64,000 bases of DNA from Sphingomonas immobilis (GTDB lineage Bacteria; Pseudomonadota; Alphaproteobacteria; Sphingomonadales; Sphingomonadaceae), in the NCBI RefSeq assembly GCF_030580995.1, contig NZ_JAUQSZ010000001.1:124001-188000 (forward strand), in the 5' to 3' direction. Each line of letters opens with the position of its first letter. Within the stretch, counting starts at the first letter, position 1. Positions 1 to 8,775 of this stretch are shown here, piece after piece. The translations under genes and the position numbers were made by a program. A model generated the notes under the pieces. It saw only the letters and a list, made by a program, of their open reading frames with translations, searched no databases and was not told the origin of the DNA.

Positions 1-571
1 GCTTGCTCGCCTCGGCAACACCGCGCCATGCCAGGATCCCTGTGAACCGCGGTGCGTCGGCGACGAACCTGGCGGCGCGAAAGATCGAATGAATGCCGTC
101 GGCGCCGACCGCCGCATCGCCCTCTACGATTTCTCCTCCCGCGACATGCACCCGCACACCGGAAGGGGACTGATCGACGCCGCAGACCTCGGTGCTCGTG
201 CGGATCTCGACTCCCGACTCGACCGCAGCCTCAAGCAGCACGCGATGGAGATCGCCGCGATGGATCATCCAGTAAGGCGCACCGTACAGCTCGCGCGATT
301 GCGCTCCGAGGTCGAACAGCTTCCAGGTCTGTCCGGTGCTCCAGAGACGGATGACCTTGCCGTCGGTCTCAGACGCGACGCGCCGGATCCGCTCTTCGAG
401 ACCCAGGTGCAGCAGCACGCGCGTGCCGTTCGGGGCGAGCTGAAGACCCGCGCCAAGCTCCAGCAACTGCGGCGCACGCTCCAGGACGATCACCTCGTGA
501 CCGGACCGGCGCGCGGCGATCGCCGTTGTCAGGCCGGCGATCCCCGCGCCCGCAATCAACAGCCGTGCCAT
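1..571 (-). CDS. FAD-dependent aromatic-type monooxygenase, N-terminal part (cut by window edge)
   Basis: The visible 190 residues begin MARLLIAGAGIAGL, a GxGxxG dinucleotide-binding loop, followed near residue 30 by an acidic strand end (VIVLERA) that would bind the FAD ribose. About residue 155 there is a GADGIHS motif, the second FAD motif of class A flavoprotein monooxygenases such as salicylate or 3-hydroxybenzoate hydroxylases. The ATG at 571 is preceded by GGGGAGGATCAGG, a good ribosome binding site. The C-terminal half lies outside the window, so the substrate cannot be judged. It is divergent from a TonB-dependent receptor that starts at 821, which suggests uptake and hydroxylation of the same, possibly aromatic, compound. 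The family is seen directly; the substrate is inference. Confidence 0.85.
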   Translation of the reverse strand, partial: MARLLIAGAGIAGLTTAIAARRSGHEVIVLERAPQLLELGAGLQLAPNGTRVLLHLGLEERIRRVASETDGKVIRLWSTGQTWKLFDLGAQSRELYGAPYWMIHRGDLHRVLLEAAVESGVEIRTSTEVCGVDQSPSGVRVHVAGGEIVEGDAAVGADGIHSIFRAARFVADAPRFTGILAWRGVAEASK

Positions 572-755
572 CCTGATCCTCCCCGAGTGGCGCTTCGATT
601 TCCCGCATGACATGCGTGTCGAGCGTAACCATCTGTATCAAACGATATTAAGCTGAGCGATCGCGGCCGCGCAATCTGTAACCGCCTTTTTGACGGGGGC
701 ATGGGCGACGGAGCGGCGGTTCCGCATGGGCGGAATTTCGACGGCGTGCTGGAAA

Positions 756-765
756 TTGATATCAA
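756..765. promoter_or_regulatory. Perfect 10-bp palindrome in the divergent monooxygenase/TBDR promoter region
   Basis: TTGATATCAA is a perfect palindrome 56 bp upstream of the receptor start. It is followed by two further TCAATC-like repeats. A second, imperfect inverted repeat (TATC, 4 bp, GATA) lies at 636-647. They could be an operator for a regulator encoded outside the window, or chance AT-rich palindromes in a promoter. Confidence 0.3.
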
Positions 766-820
766 TCGATCTCAATCAGGGTGGAAATAAACGAGGCCTT
801 TGAGCCCAGGGGAGAGAGAG

Positions 821-3157
821 ATGGTCAACCGGAGGGAGAAATCATTGAGGGCGCTCGCGCTTGCGAGCCTCGCTGCAGGAACCGCGTGGCCCGCGTCGCT
901 GCACGCGCAATCGGCCGCGCCCGCTGCGGCACCAGCCGCCCCGTCGAAGGCGGATGCCGGCATTGCCGACATCGTCGTCACCGCGGAACGTCGCGAATCG
1001 ACCATCCAGCGTACCCCGATCGCCATCACCGCCATCAACGGCGGCGCGCTCACCAAGGCCGGCATTACCAACGCGCGCGACTTGACCGGCGTCATTCCGG
1101 GTCTTGAGCTTCGTCAGAACACCGCTGGCGTCGCAATCTTCATTCGTGGCGTCGGCACCGAGAATCGCACGATCGGTTCGGACCCTTCGAACGTCTTCAC
1201 CCTCGACGGCATCGCGCTCAACAGCCGCGCGTCCCCGGACGCGCTGTTCTTCGACGTCGACCGGGTCGAGGTGCTCAAGGGCCCGCAGGGCACGCTTTAT
1301 GGGCGCAACGCTGTTGGCGGCGCCGTCAATCTGCTGACGCGTGACCCGAGCCTTGGTGCGATCGGCGGATACGGAATTCTCGGTTACGGCAATTACAATG
1401 CGGTGAAGGCAGAAGGTGCGTTGAACCTGCCGCTGTCATCGACCGTGGCCATTCGCATCGCCGCCAACCGCGTGACTCACGACGGCTATCTGGATCACGG
1501 CACCTTCACGCAGCAACCCGAGCCGTCCAGCCACGCGAATGACGAGGATACGACGGCGGGTCGCGTGAAGCTTCTGTGGCAGCCGAGTTCCGCCGTTCGG
1601 CTGATATTGAACGCCGATTATGCGCAGAACCGGGGCCGCGGGCCGGGCTATCTCATTAACGGACCTACCAACAGTGCGGCTGCCGGTGCGGTCAATATTG
1701 CCGGGTTCGTCAACAACGATCCCTGGCTCGATCCGTGCAGCGATCAGGTCCGCACCGCCGTGGCCGGCCTGAGCAGGTCGCCCGTCGCGATCGGCGCGGC
1801 CTGCTCGGGCTTCGTTCGTCAGAAGACCTGGGCCGTCGGGGGCAACCTGCAGGTCGATTTCGGGCCTGTAAAATGGACAACGCTCGCCAACATCCGCGAG
1901 AGCGATGACAATTATCGCTACTTCTTCCGGTGGGACAGCGTCCGCACGATCGGCCACGTCACGGAAAAGACCGTCGAAACGCGGCTGGCGTCCAATGGCA
2001 GCAGCCCGCTCACCTGGGTCGCCGGTTTCTATTATTTCAACGAATCGGGCTCGCAGATTGACTGGGCCGAACTCAACACGGCGCTCTACAGCGCGACCAA
2101 CAAGCCCAACAACACCGCCACGTCCTACGGCGTTTTCGGGCAAGCGACCTATTCGCTGCTCGACAATCTGCGCGTGACCGGCGGCGTGCGCTATTCGCAC
2201 GACGAAAAGGCCTTTACGGGCCTGGCGACGCAGAACCAGCCGGTCGAGGGTCTGTATCCCGACGCGACGGCGTTGAAGGTGGCCAACCAGGCAACCTTCA
2301 GCAAGGTCAACTATCGTGCCGCGGTCGAGCTCGATGCCAGCCCTCGCAATCTGATTTATGCGTCCGTGAGCAGCGGTTATCATGCCGGCGGTCTCGCTCC
2401 GGGCGATCCGACGGGCCCCTATATCTCCCATTATGATCCCGAGACGCTGACCGCATTCGCGATCGGCTCGAAAAACCGCTTCTTCGGCAACCGGCTGCAA
2501 ATCAACGCCGAGCTTTTCTACTGGAAGTATCAGAACCTCTTGTTCACGACGCGTGGCTTCGTGAATTGCGCCAGTTGCGGGGCCGTACCGACGAATCCGC
2601 CGACGCCGGCCGGCTCGACCATCGCGTTGGTCACCTACAATGCTGGCCGGGCCTATATCTACGGTGCCGACATCGACGTGCTGGCGCGTATCACGCCGAC
2701 CACCACGTTCAGCGGAAACCTCTATCTCAACAAGAGCGAGTATCAGGACTTCGCCATCTCGCCATTGAATGCCGCGTTGAACGCCAAGGGCAATCGTCTC
2801 GCCAACATCCCGGCGACGCAGGCCAGCGCCGCTCTCGAACAGCGTATTCCGCTTGGGAATGGGGCGAACATAACGGGTGCCGTGCGCTGGCGGTATCTGG
2901 GGCCGACGTGGACGGGGCCGTCGCATAACGTTCCGGGCAGCAGGCTCGGCGCGCGCAACACCGCCGACCTCGATCTTACCTACAGTCCCCGGGGCGACCG
3001 TTGGTCGGTTACGGCATATATCCGCAACGTTGCCAATGCCGCGAACATGCTGAGCGGTTCTGGAAACGGCGGCGATCGTGAGCCGACGACCGGCGCGCTT
3101 TGGGGCTCCATCGCTCCACCGCGCACCTTCGGGGGCCAGGTGCAGTATAAATTCTAG
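821..3157 (+). CDS. TonB-dependent receptor
   Basis: Outer-membrane, TonB/ExbB/ExbD-energised importer of about 778 residues. The chosen ATG follows GGGGAGAGAGAG; an in-frame ATG 21 nt upstream lacks such a site. A signal peptide ([19 protein letters not shown], then an Ala-rich region ending LHAQSA) is followed by a TonB-box-like [11 protein letters not shown] and a plug domain with the typical [19 protein letters not shown] sequence. The rest is beta-barrel ending in an aromatic residue (QVQYKF), as required for Bam-dependent insertion. It resembles the receptors sphingomonads place beside catabolic genes for aromatic or hydrophobic compounds rather than siderophore receptors. The ligand is unknown; the divergent monooxygenase makes an aromatic substrate plausible. 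Confidence 0.9.
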   Translation: MVNRREKSLRALALASLAAGTAWPASLHAQSAAPAAAPAAPSKADAGIADIVVTAERRESTIQRTPIAITAINGGALTKAGITNARDLTGVIPGLELRQNTAGVAIFIRGVGTENRTIGSDPSNVFTLDGIALNSRASPDALFFDVDRVEVLKGPQGTLYGRNAVGGAVNLLTRDPSLGAIGGYGILGYGNYNAVKAEGALNLPLSSTVAIRIAANRVTHDGYLDHGTFTQQPEPSSHANDEDTTAGRVKLLWQPSSAVRLILNADYAQNRGRGPGYLINGPTNSAAAGAVNIAGFVNNDPWLDPCSDQVRTAVAGLSRSPVAIGAACSGFVRQKTWAVGGNLQVDFGPVKWTTLANIRESDDNYRYFFRWDSVRTIGHVTEKTVETRLASNGSSPLTWVAGFYYFNESGSQIDWAELNTALYSATNKPNNTATSYGVFGQATYSLLDNLRVTGGVRYSHDEKAFTGLATQNQPVEGLYPDATALKVANQATFSKVNYRAAVELDASPRNLIYASVSSGYHAGGLAPGDPTGPYISHYDPETLTAFAIGSKNRFFGNRLQINAELFYWKYQNLLFTTRGFVNCASCGAVPTNPPTPAGSTIALVTYNAGRAYIYGADIDVLARITPTTTFSGNLYLNKSEYQDFAISPLNAALNAKGNRLANIPATQASAALEQRIPLGNGANITGAVRWRYLGPTWTGPSHNVPGSRLGARNTADLDLTYSPRGDRWSVTAYIRNVANAANMLSGSGNGGDREPTTGALWGSIAPPRTFGGQVQYKF

Positions 3158-3258
3158 AGGAGATACGGGTTGCCGATTTCGATCAGCTCATGCGAACGCG
3201 CCGGTTCGTATCGGCTGCTCTCGCGTCCCAATCTATCGTTGTTTCAGAGGGAGTTAGA

Positions 3259-4371
3259 ATGAAAACCCGCGCCGCCGTCGCGTTCGAGGCGAAGCAGCCG
3301 CTCGAAATCGTCGAGCTCGACCTCGACGGGCCCAAGGCGGGCGAGGTGCTGGTCGAGATCATGGCGACGGGCATCTGCCACACCGACGCCTACACGCTCG
3401 ACGGCCTCGACAGCGAGGGGCTGTTCCCCAGCGTGCTGGGTCACGAAGGTGCGGGCATCGTGCGCGAGGTCGGCGCGGGCGTCACCTCGGTGAAACCCGG
3501 CGATCACGTCATCCCGCTCTACACCCCCGAATGTCGCCAGTGTAAGTCGTGTCTCAGCGGCAAGACCAACCTCTGCACCGCGATCCGCGCCACGCAGGGC
3601 AAGGGGCTGATGCCCGACGGGACCACGCGCTTCTCGTACAAGGGCCAGCCGATCTTCCACTACATGGGCTGTTCGACCTTCTCGAACTTCACCGTCCTGC
3701 CCGAGATCGCGGTCGCGAAAATCCGCGAGGACGCGCCGTTCAAGACTTCATGCTACGTCGGCTGCGGCGTGACGACGGGCGTCGGCGCGGTGGTCAACAC
3801 CGCCAGGGTGCAGGTCGGCGACAATATCGTCGTGTTCGGCCTCGGCGGCATCGGCCTCAACGTGCTGCAGGGCGCGCGGATGGCGGGCGCGAACAAGATC
3901 ATCGGCGTCGACATCAATCCCGACCGCGAGGCATGGGGCCGCCGCTTCGGCATGACCGACTTCATCGACGCGCGCGGCCAGTCGCGCGAGGATACCGTCG
4001 CCGCCGTGCTGGCGCTGACCGATGGCGGCGCGGACTATACGTTCGACTGCACCGGCAATACCGAGGTGATGCGCACCGCGCTCGAGGCGTGCCATCGCGG
4101 CTGGGGCACCTCGATCATCATCGGCGTGGCGGAAGCCGGCAAGGAGATCGCCACGCGGCCGTTCCAACTCGTTACCGGCCGCAACTGGCGCGGCACGGCG
4201 TTCGGCGGCGCGAAGGGCCGCACCGACGTGCCGAAGATCGTCGACTGGTATATGAACGGCAAGATCGAGATCGATCCGATGATCACCCACGTCCTCGCGC
4301 TCGAAGACATCAACAAGGGCTTCGACCTGATGCACGCGGGTGAGAGTATCCGCAGCGTCGTCGTCTATTAG
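3259..4371 (+). CDS. frmA: S-(hydroxymethyl)glutathione dehydrogenase / class III alcohol dehydrogenase
   Basis: Zinc-dependent cytosolic dehydrogenase of 370 residues that oxidises S-hydroxymethylglutathione to S-formylglutathione in formaldehyde detoxification; the family also reduces S-nitrosoglutathione. Catalytic zinc ligands are visible in [12 protein letters not shown] and GHEGAG, and the structural zinc cluster in [15 protein letters not shown]. The Rossmann motif is FGLGGIGL. Length and sequence pattern fit class III ADH. The start at 3259 (MKTRAAVAF) matches the family N-terminus; an in-frame ATG at 3190 would add unusual sequence. S-formylglutathione hydrolase, the usual partner, is not adjacent; a degraded amidohydrolase follows instead. 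A short upstream frame may couple its translation (see findings). Confidence 0.93.
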   Translation: MKTRAAVAFEAKQPLEIVELDLDGPKAGEVLVEIMATGICHTDAYTLDGLDSEGLFPSVLGHEGAGIVREVGAGVTSVKPGDHVIPLYTPECRQCKSCLSGKTNLCTAIRATQGKGLMPDGTTRFSYKGQPIFHYMGCSTFSNFTVLPEIAVAKIREDAPFKTSCYVGCGVTTGVGAVVNTARVQVGDNIVVFGLGGIGLNVLQGARMAGANKIIGVDINPDREAWGRRFGMTDFIDARGQSREDTVAAVLALTDGGADYTFDCTGNTEVMRTALEACHRGWGTSIIIGVAEAGKEIATRPFQLVTGRNWRGTAFGGAKGRTDVPKIVDWYMNGKIEIDPMITHVLALEDINKGFDLMHAGESIRSVVVY

Positions 4372-4433
4372 TTCCTCAAATCGAGACGGATCTAGTCAAA
4401 CGGCTGGCAAAATCGGCAGGTGACATTCAGCCC

Positions 4434-4673
4434 CTAAGAAGCATGTATGGATCCCAGGTCGTGCAATGCGGGCGTCGTCAGCGACAGGGCCTGCACGTCG
4501 AGGCCGGTCTCGTCCATCAGCGCCAGCCGTTCGCCCGCCAGATCGAGGAGGCGCCGCTCGACATCGGCCGAGTGCGCGGCGACCATCGGATCGGCCGCTT
4601 CGAGCGCGATCGCGGTCCAGGCGTTGCGCACCTCCTCGGTCAGATAGTGTTCCTCGATGCCGATCAGTCGCAT
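4434..4673 (-). pseudogene. Truncated amidohydrolase-2 family remnant (decarboxylase-like)
   Basis: The reading frame from the ATG at 4673 gives about 79 residues starting MRLIGIEEHYLTEEV and containing LMDETGLDVQALSLTTPAL. This is the N-terminal signature of the amidohydrolase-2 (2,3-dihydroxybenzoate / gamma-resorcylate decarboxylase-like) family, whose members are usually about 320 residues. The similarity stops after LHDLG, a stop codon follows six residues later, and no continuation is visible in any frame before frmA ends at 4371. The catalytic barrel and most metal ligands are therefore missing. It is best read as the 5' remnant of a deleted gene that lost its 3' end near 4445. A functional microprotein is unlikely. 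Confidence 0.7.
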
Positions 4674-4695
4674 CGCTCGTTCCTTCGCTTGGGGA

Positions 4696-5469
4696 CTAGC
4701 TTCGCCCGGTGGCCTGGATGATGAGCCGGGCAATTTCCTGCGGATGCGACAGCAGCGACACGTGGCTGGAGGCCAGTTCGATCGTCGTCGCGTTCATGCG
4801 TTTCGCCATGAAGCGCTGGAGCTCGGGGTCGATGACGCGATCTCGCGTCGAGACCGCGTAGAAGCTCTGCTTCGATCGCCAAGCCGCGTTGCCGGTCTTT
4901 TCGGACGTCAGCGTCCTCCTGAACGGCCACTGTGCGGCATAGAGCGCGCGCGCTTTCGCAGGCGGAAGATCGGGCGCGAAGTCGTGCAGAAATGCCGCTT
5001 CGCTCAGCCGGCCTTCATCGCCATCGAACACGATCCCGGCGGATGCCGGCGGCTTGGGGTAGCGGGCCGCCAGCGCGGTGTAGTCCTCACCGGCATCAGG
5101 CGCGCGGGCGGCGACATAGACCAGGGCCGACACGTTCGGATGAATACCGGCCTCGCTCACGATCATGCCCGAAAAGGAATGGCCGACCAGCACGGTCGGC
5201 CCGGTCTGCCGATCGAGCACGCTGGTGCAGGCAGCAGCGGCCTCGGGCAGGCTGGTCAGCGGATTCTGCACCGAGGTGACGGTCAGGCCGCGCGCCTGCA
5301 GATGGGGAATGACGTCGAGCCACGACGAGCCGTCCGCAAACAGGCCGTGGACCAGCACGACGTTGTCGGCACGCGGTACGGCGGGCGTGACCGCCCGCGC
5401 TTGCGGCACGGACAGGGCCACACCGCTCGCCAGCAGCGCGGAGGAGAATGTACGGCGATCCAGTTCCAT
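4696..5469 (-). CDS. Tat-exported alpha/beta hydrolase
   Basis: Predicted 257-residue exported serine hydrolase of the alpha/beta-fold esterase family. The N-terminus MELDRRTFSSALLASG carries a twin-arginine-like motif and a short hydrophobic stretch ending in ARA, so periplasmic export through Tat is likely. The strand-loop VVLVHGLFADGSSW supplies the oxyanion region and VLVGHSFSGM the nucleophile elbow (GxSxG). The candidate acid and base lie in the C-terminal part (TRDRVIDP and the SSHVSLLSHP region). The ATG at 5469 has GGAG seven bases upstream; a longer in-frame extension has no such support. It points the same way as the SDR gene upstream, with an 85-bp gap. Substrate unknown; the SDR/LysR neighbours suggest a small catabolic locus. 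Confidence 0.82.
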   Translation of the reverse strand: MELDRRTFSSALLASGVALSVPQARAVTPAVPRADNVVLVHGLFADGSSWLDVIPHLQARGLTVTSVQNPLTSLPEAAAACTSVLDRQTGPTVLVGHSFSGMIVSEAGIHPNVSALVYVAARAPDAGEDYTALAARYPKPPASAGIVFDGDEGRLSEAAFLHDFAPDLPPAKARALYAAQWPFRRTLTSEKTGNAAWRSKQSFYAVSTRDRVIDPELQRFMAKRMNATTIELASSHVSLLSHPQEIARLIIQATGRS

Positions 5470-5554
5470 AATGATCTCCAAAGTCTTGGACCAAGCGTCA
5501 ATGACGAGGACGCGGAAGCGGTCCTCGGGTTGCATCATAGCAGGGGGACGGGGG

Positions 5555-6247
5555 TCACCACGGCACCGTCTGGCCCTTGCGATCGAGATATTCGAGACCG
5601 GGCCGCCCACGTTTGGCGAGCAACGTATCGACTACCGCGGGAATGCTGTCCTCGATGCCCAAGGGCGCGTCCGGCCCACCCAGTTCAGTCCGTACCCAGC
5701 CCGGCGCGATCAGCGCCAGCGCGCGCTGTCCGTTTGCATGGCGTGCCGCGTAGCTGCGCATATACTGGTTGAGCGCCGATTTGCTGCCACGGTAGACTTC
5801 ATGGCCGCCATTGTCGTTCTGGCTGATACTGCCCTGTCCCGACGACATGATGCCGATCAGGCCGTCCGCCGGCACCAGATCCTGCAGCGTCTCGATCACC
5901 CGCATCGGCCCGAGCGCATTGGTCGTCATGACATGGACGAACTCCTCGGTCGAAACCTCGCCGATCGTCTGGTTCTGATTTTTGTCGGCGGTGCCGGCGT
6001 TCGAGAACAGGATGTCAAAACTGCGACCCGTCAGACGGTCGCGGAGCGCGGCGATCTGCGCCGGCTCGGTGATATCGACGGTCTCGATCTCGAGCTGCGG
6101 ATTGCGGTCCGCCAGATCGTGCAGTTCGGTACGCCTTGTTCCCTGCACGGTGCCGACGACGCGCCATCCGCGTTTCAGGAATTCGGCCGCCATCGCATAG
6201 CCGAGGCCGCGCGACGCACCGATGAGCAAAATGGTGTTCTGTGACAT
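5555..6247 (-). CDS. Short-chain dehydrogenase/reductase (SDR)
   Basis: Predicted cytosolic NAD(P)-dependent oxidoreductase of 230 residues. It has the classical SDR cofactor motif (GASRGLGYAMA, residues ~9-19), the NAG motif (LFSNAGTADK) and a catalytic YxxxK (YRGSKSALNQY). The start MSQNTILLIG at 6247 follows GGAAGGGTT; an upstream in-frame ATG at 6319 would run into the LysR promoter region and is less likely. It is divergent from the LysR gene that starts at 6376, a common arrangement in which the regulator controls the divergent enzyme. The substrate cannot be told from sequence. Confidence 0.85.
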   Translation of the reverse strand: MSQNTILLIGASRGLGYAMAAEFLKRGWRVVGTVQGTRRTELHDLADRNPQLEIETVDITEPAQIAALRDRLTGRSFDILFSNAGTADKNQNQTIGEVSTEEFVHVMTTNALGPMRVIETLQDLVPADGLIGIMSSGQGSISQNDNGGHEVYRGSKSALNQYMRSYAARHANGQRALALIAPGWVRTELGGPDAPLGIEDSIPAVVDTLLAKRGRPGLEYLDRKGQTVPW

Positions 6248-6375
6248 GACGTGAACCCTTCCATGATGGACAGGGACGCCATATGGGCTGCTCTCGACAT
6301 GGCGCCAGACGCATCGCATGCACTATGACGTTGCACGAAGCGCCATGTCTGGCTGGCGGGTCGGAGAGCTCGAGC

Positions 6376-7299
6376 GTGACGAACGATGTCGATCTGAACC
6401 TGTTGGTCGCGCTCGATGCGTTGCTCGACGAAGGCAGCGTGACCCGTGCCGCGCGCCGCCTCGGGCTGAGCGCCTCGGCGATGAGCCGCACGCTGGCGCG
6501 CCTGCGCGCGGCGACGGGCGATCCGCTGCTGGTCCGCGCCGGACGGGAACTGGCCGCGACGCCCCGAGCACTCGAATTGCGCGACCGGGTCCACCATCTC
6601 GCCCGCGACGCGCGCGCCGTCTTGCGCCCCGTCGTCAGGGCACTCGATCTGACGACACTCGATCGGACCTTCGTCGTGCGGGCCAACGAGGGGTTTGTCG
6701 ATCTGTTCGCCGCGCACCTGACCGCCGCGATGATCCGCGAAGCGCCCCGCATCTGCCTCCATTTCGTTCCAAAGCCGAATGCCGATCCGCTGCCGCTGCG
6801 CGAAGGCCATATCGACCTCGATATCGGGCTGCTGGGTCATTCTGGCCCCGAAGTGCGTACCACCACGCTGTTCCATGACCGGTTTGTCGGCGCGGTTCGC
6901 GAAGGCCATCCCCTGTTGTCTGGTACGGTGACGGCGGAACGCTACGCCGCCTTCGATCATGTCGTGTCATCCCGCACGAACAGCTTTCGCGGGCCGGTCG
7001 ACGATGCTCTGGGGAAGCGCCAGCTGCGGCGCACCATCCGCGTCGTCGTGCCGGGCTTTCCGGACGCGATGCGCGTCGCGCAGCAATCGGACTTGGTCGC
7101 GCTGATCACGAAAGCCTGCCTCGGAAACGCGCCGACGGGCATGCCGGCGGCGGCGGCCGGGCTGGTCGGTTTCGACCTGCCCGTCGAGACCCCTGACATC
7201 ACCGTCTGCGCGATGTGGCATCCGCGCGTCGATGCGGATCCTGCCCATCGTTGGCTGAGAGAGACGTTCGCCTCGGTGTGCAGACGCGCTTATCTGTAG
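6376..7299 (+). CDS. LysR-family transcriptional regulator
   Basis: 307-residue LysR regulator. The N-terminal winged helix-turn-helix is visible in LNLLVALDALLDEGSVTRAA and RRLGLSASAMSRTLARLR, with the family's usual recognition-helix pattern. A substrate-binding domain follows from about residue 95. The proposed start is GTG at 6376 (VTNDVDLNLL), preceded by CGGAGAGCTCGAGC; ATGs further upstream (6283, 6325) would add residues not typical of the family. It is divergent from the SDR gene with 128 bp between the starts and is expected to regulate the SDR/hydrolase pair and itself. The inducer is unknown. Confidence 0.87.
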   Translation: MTNDVDLNLLVALDALLDEGSVTRAARRLGLSASAMSRTLARLRAATGDPLLVRAGRELAATPRALELRDRVHHLARDARAVLRPVVRALDLTTLDRTFVVRANEGFVDLFAAHLTAAMIREAPRICLHFVPKPNADPLPLREGHIDLDIGLLGHSGPEVRTTTLFHDRFVGAVREGHPLLSGTVTAERYAAFDHVVSSRTNSFRGPVDDALGKRQLRRTIRVVVPGFPDAMRVAQQSDLVALITKACLGNAPTGMPAAAAGLVGFDLPVETPDITVCAMWHPRVDADPAHRWLRETFASVCRRAYL

Positions 7300-7451
7300 A
7301 ACAATCGACGGTTTGCCGAGCCGCTGCCCAAAACGGTACTTCGTCGTCCCGAGCTTGCCGACGCAAATACCGCAGACGCCCACGCTTCGGACGATCTGAA
7401 GTGGATGCGTACTCTCGACGGGTTCCAGCACATGTCGCCGCGGTCGATCGT

Positions 7452-7467
7452 GCAAAATTGATTTTGC
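7452..7467 (-). terminator. Hairpin abutting the tRNA-Gln 3' end
   Basis: GCAAAATTGATTTTGC is a 7-bp perfect inverted repeat around a 2-bp centre. It starts immediately after the encoded CCA of tRNA-Gln on the minus strand, and the transcript side reads ATTTTGC. It may act as a weak terminator or 3'-trailer processing hairpin. The stem is AT-rich, so terminator strength is uncertain. Confidence 0.4.
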
Positions 7468-7542
7468 TGGCTGGGGCGGCAGGATTCGAACCTGCGAATG
7501 GCGGCACCAAAAGCCGCTGCCTTACCACTTGGCGACGCCCCA
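7468..7542 (-). tRNA. tRNA-Gln (TTG anticodon)
   Basis: On the minus strand a full cloverleaf can be drawn. The acceptor stem is TGGGGCG with CGCCCCA. The D arm contains the AAGTGGTAAGGC segment. The anticodon stem is GCGGC/GCCGC around loop TTTTGGT, giving anticodon TTG (reads CAA). The T arm carries GGTTCGAATCC. The discriminator G and CCA are genome-encoded. No variable-arm insertion is seen. Confidence 0.95.
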
Positions 7543-7588
7543 ACAGCGAAGGCGGGCGTTTAGACGCCGCTTCGCGACCTGAAAAGAC

Positions 7589-8704
7589 TTAATCCAGCCG
7601 TTCGAGCCAGCCCTGCGGATCGGGCAGTTTGCCGAACTGGATGCCGGTCAGCGCGTCGCGGATGCGTACCGTCGTCTGGCCGGGGCCGCCGCTGCCGATC
7701 GTGAAGGCGCCGTCCTTCATCTTCATCTCGGCGATCGGTGCCACGACCGCGGCGGTGCCGCAGGCGAACGCCTCGACCAGCCGGCCGGAGGCGGCGTCGG
7801 CACGGCACTGGTCGATCGCATAGGGCTCCTCGCGCACGGTCAGGCCCTGCGCGCGCGCCATCGTCAGGATCGAATCGCGCGTGATGCCGGGCAGGATCGT
7901 GCCGGTCAGCGGCGGCGTGACGAGGCTGCCGTCGTCCATCACGAAGAAGATGTTCATGCCGCCCAACTCTTCGATCCACTTGCGTTCGACCGCGTCGAGG
8001 AACAGCACCTGGTCGCAGCCCTGCCGCGTCGCCTCGGCCTGCGCGACGAGGCTGGAGGCGTAGTTGCCGCCGCACTTGGCCGCACCGGTGCCGCCCGGCG
8101 CCGCGCGCGTGTAATCCTGCGAGACCCAGAGCGTCACCGCGCCCGCGCCGGCCTTGAAATAAGCCCCGACCGAGGAGGCGATGACGGCGTAGATATATTC
8201 CGACGACGGCTTCACGCCGAGGAACACCTCGCTCGCGATCATGAACGGCCGCAGATAGAGCGAGCCGCCCTCGATCTCCGGGATCCAGTCCTTCTCGACA
8301 CGCACCAGCTCGCGGATGGAATCGAGGAAGATCGCTTCCGGCAGCGGCACCATCGCCATGCGCCTGGCGGACTCGGCGAAGCGCTTCGCATTGGCCTCGG
8401 GCCGGAACAGCGCGGTGCCGCCGTCGGCGAGGCGGTACGCCTTCAGCCCCTCGAAAATCTCCTGCGCGTAATGCAGCACCGCCGACGCGCCATCCATCTG
8501 GAAGGCGGCGCGGGGGCAGATCTTCGCGTCGTGCCAGCCCTGCTGCTCGTTATAGCGCACGATTGCCATGTGATCGGTGAACACCCGCCCGAAGCCGGGA
8601 TTGGCGAGCAGGCGCGCGCGCTCGACGGTATCGATCGGTGCCGCCGATTGCTCGAACGCGAAGGTCAGCGGCAAATCGGCTTCACGGGCAAGCGTATCGG
8701 GCAT
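7589..8704 (-). CDS. ilvE: Branched-chain amino acid aminotransferase
   Basis: PLP-dependent class IV (fold type IV) aminotransferase of 371 residues, interconverting leucine, isoleucine and valine with their 2-oxo acids. Family landmarks include LHYAQEIFEGLKAYR near residue 80, SLYLRPFMIASE, and GTGAAKCGGNYASSL, whose lysine is the expected PLP Schiff-base residue. EELGGMNIFFV and the GITRDSIL region that follows complete the pattern of the longer (about 360-residue) IlvE clade. The ATG at 8704 has GAAGG five bases upstream, so the frame's extension to 8764 is not used. The divergent MarR gene and the palindrome between them suggest coupled regulation. Confidence 0.92.
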   Translation of the reverse strand: MPDTLAREADLPLTFAFEQSAAPIDTVERARLLANPGFGRVFTDHMAIVRYNEQQGWHDAKICPRAAFQMDGASAVLHYAQEIFEGLKAYRLADGGTALFRPEANAKRFAESARRMAMVPLPEAIFLDSIRELVRVEKDWIPEIEGGSLYLRPFMIASEVFLGVKPSSEYIYAVIASSVGAYFKAGAGAVTLWVSQDYTRAAPGGTGAAKCGGNYASSLVAQAEATRQGCDQVLFLDAVERKWIEELGGMNIFFVMDDGSLVTPPLTGTILPGITRDSILTMARAQGLTVREEPYAIDQCRADAASGRLVEAFACGTAAVVAPIAEMKMKDGAFTIGSGGPGQTTVRIRDALTGIQFGKLPDPQGWLERLD

Positions 8705-8738
8705 CGCGACCTTCGTACATTTTGATACAATTTGGGGG

Positions 8739-8764
8739 TTGAACCCTGATAGGGTTGGGTTCAA
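8739..8764. promoter_or_regulatory. Nested palindromes between ilvE and marR, candidate MarR operator
   Basis: TTGAACCC (8739-8746) and GGGTTCAA (8757-8764) form a perfect 8-bp inverted repeat with a 10-bp spacer. Within it AACCC/GGGTT (8742-8746 and 8752-8756) form a second palindrome. The element sits 35 bp upstream of ilvE and 12 bp upstream of the marR ATG. This is the expected position for an autoregulatory MarR-dimer site that would also govern ilvE. Confidence 0.5.
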
Positions 8765-8775
8765 TTCCGGTCAAC

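Noticed and set aside
4696-4733. Longer amidohydrolase remnant starting at 4733
   Set aside because: The upstream 20 codons (MPGSSSRPPGEASPQ) overlap the end of the alpha/beta hydrolase gene and do not resemble the family; the ATG at 4673 fits the family N-terminus.
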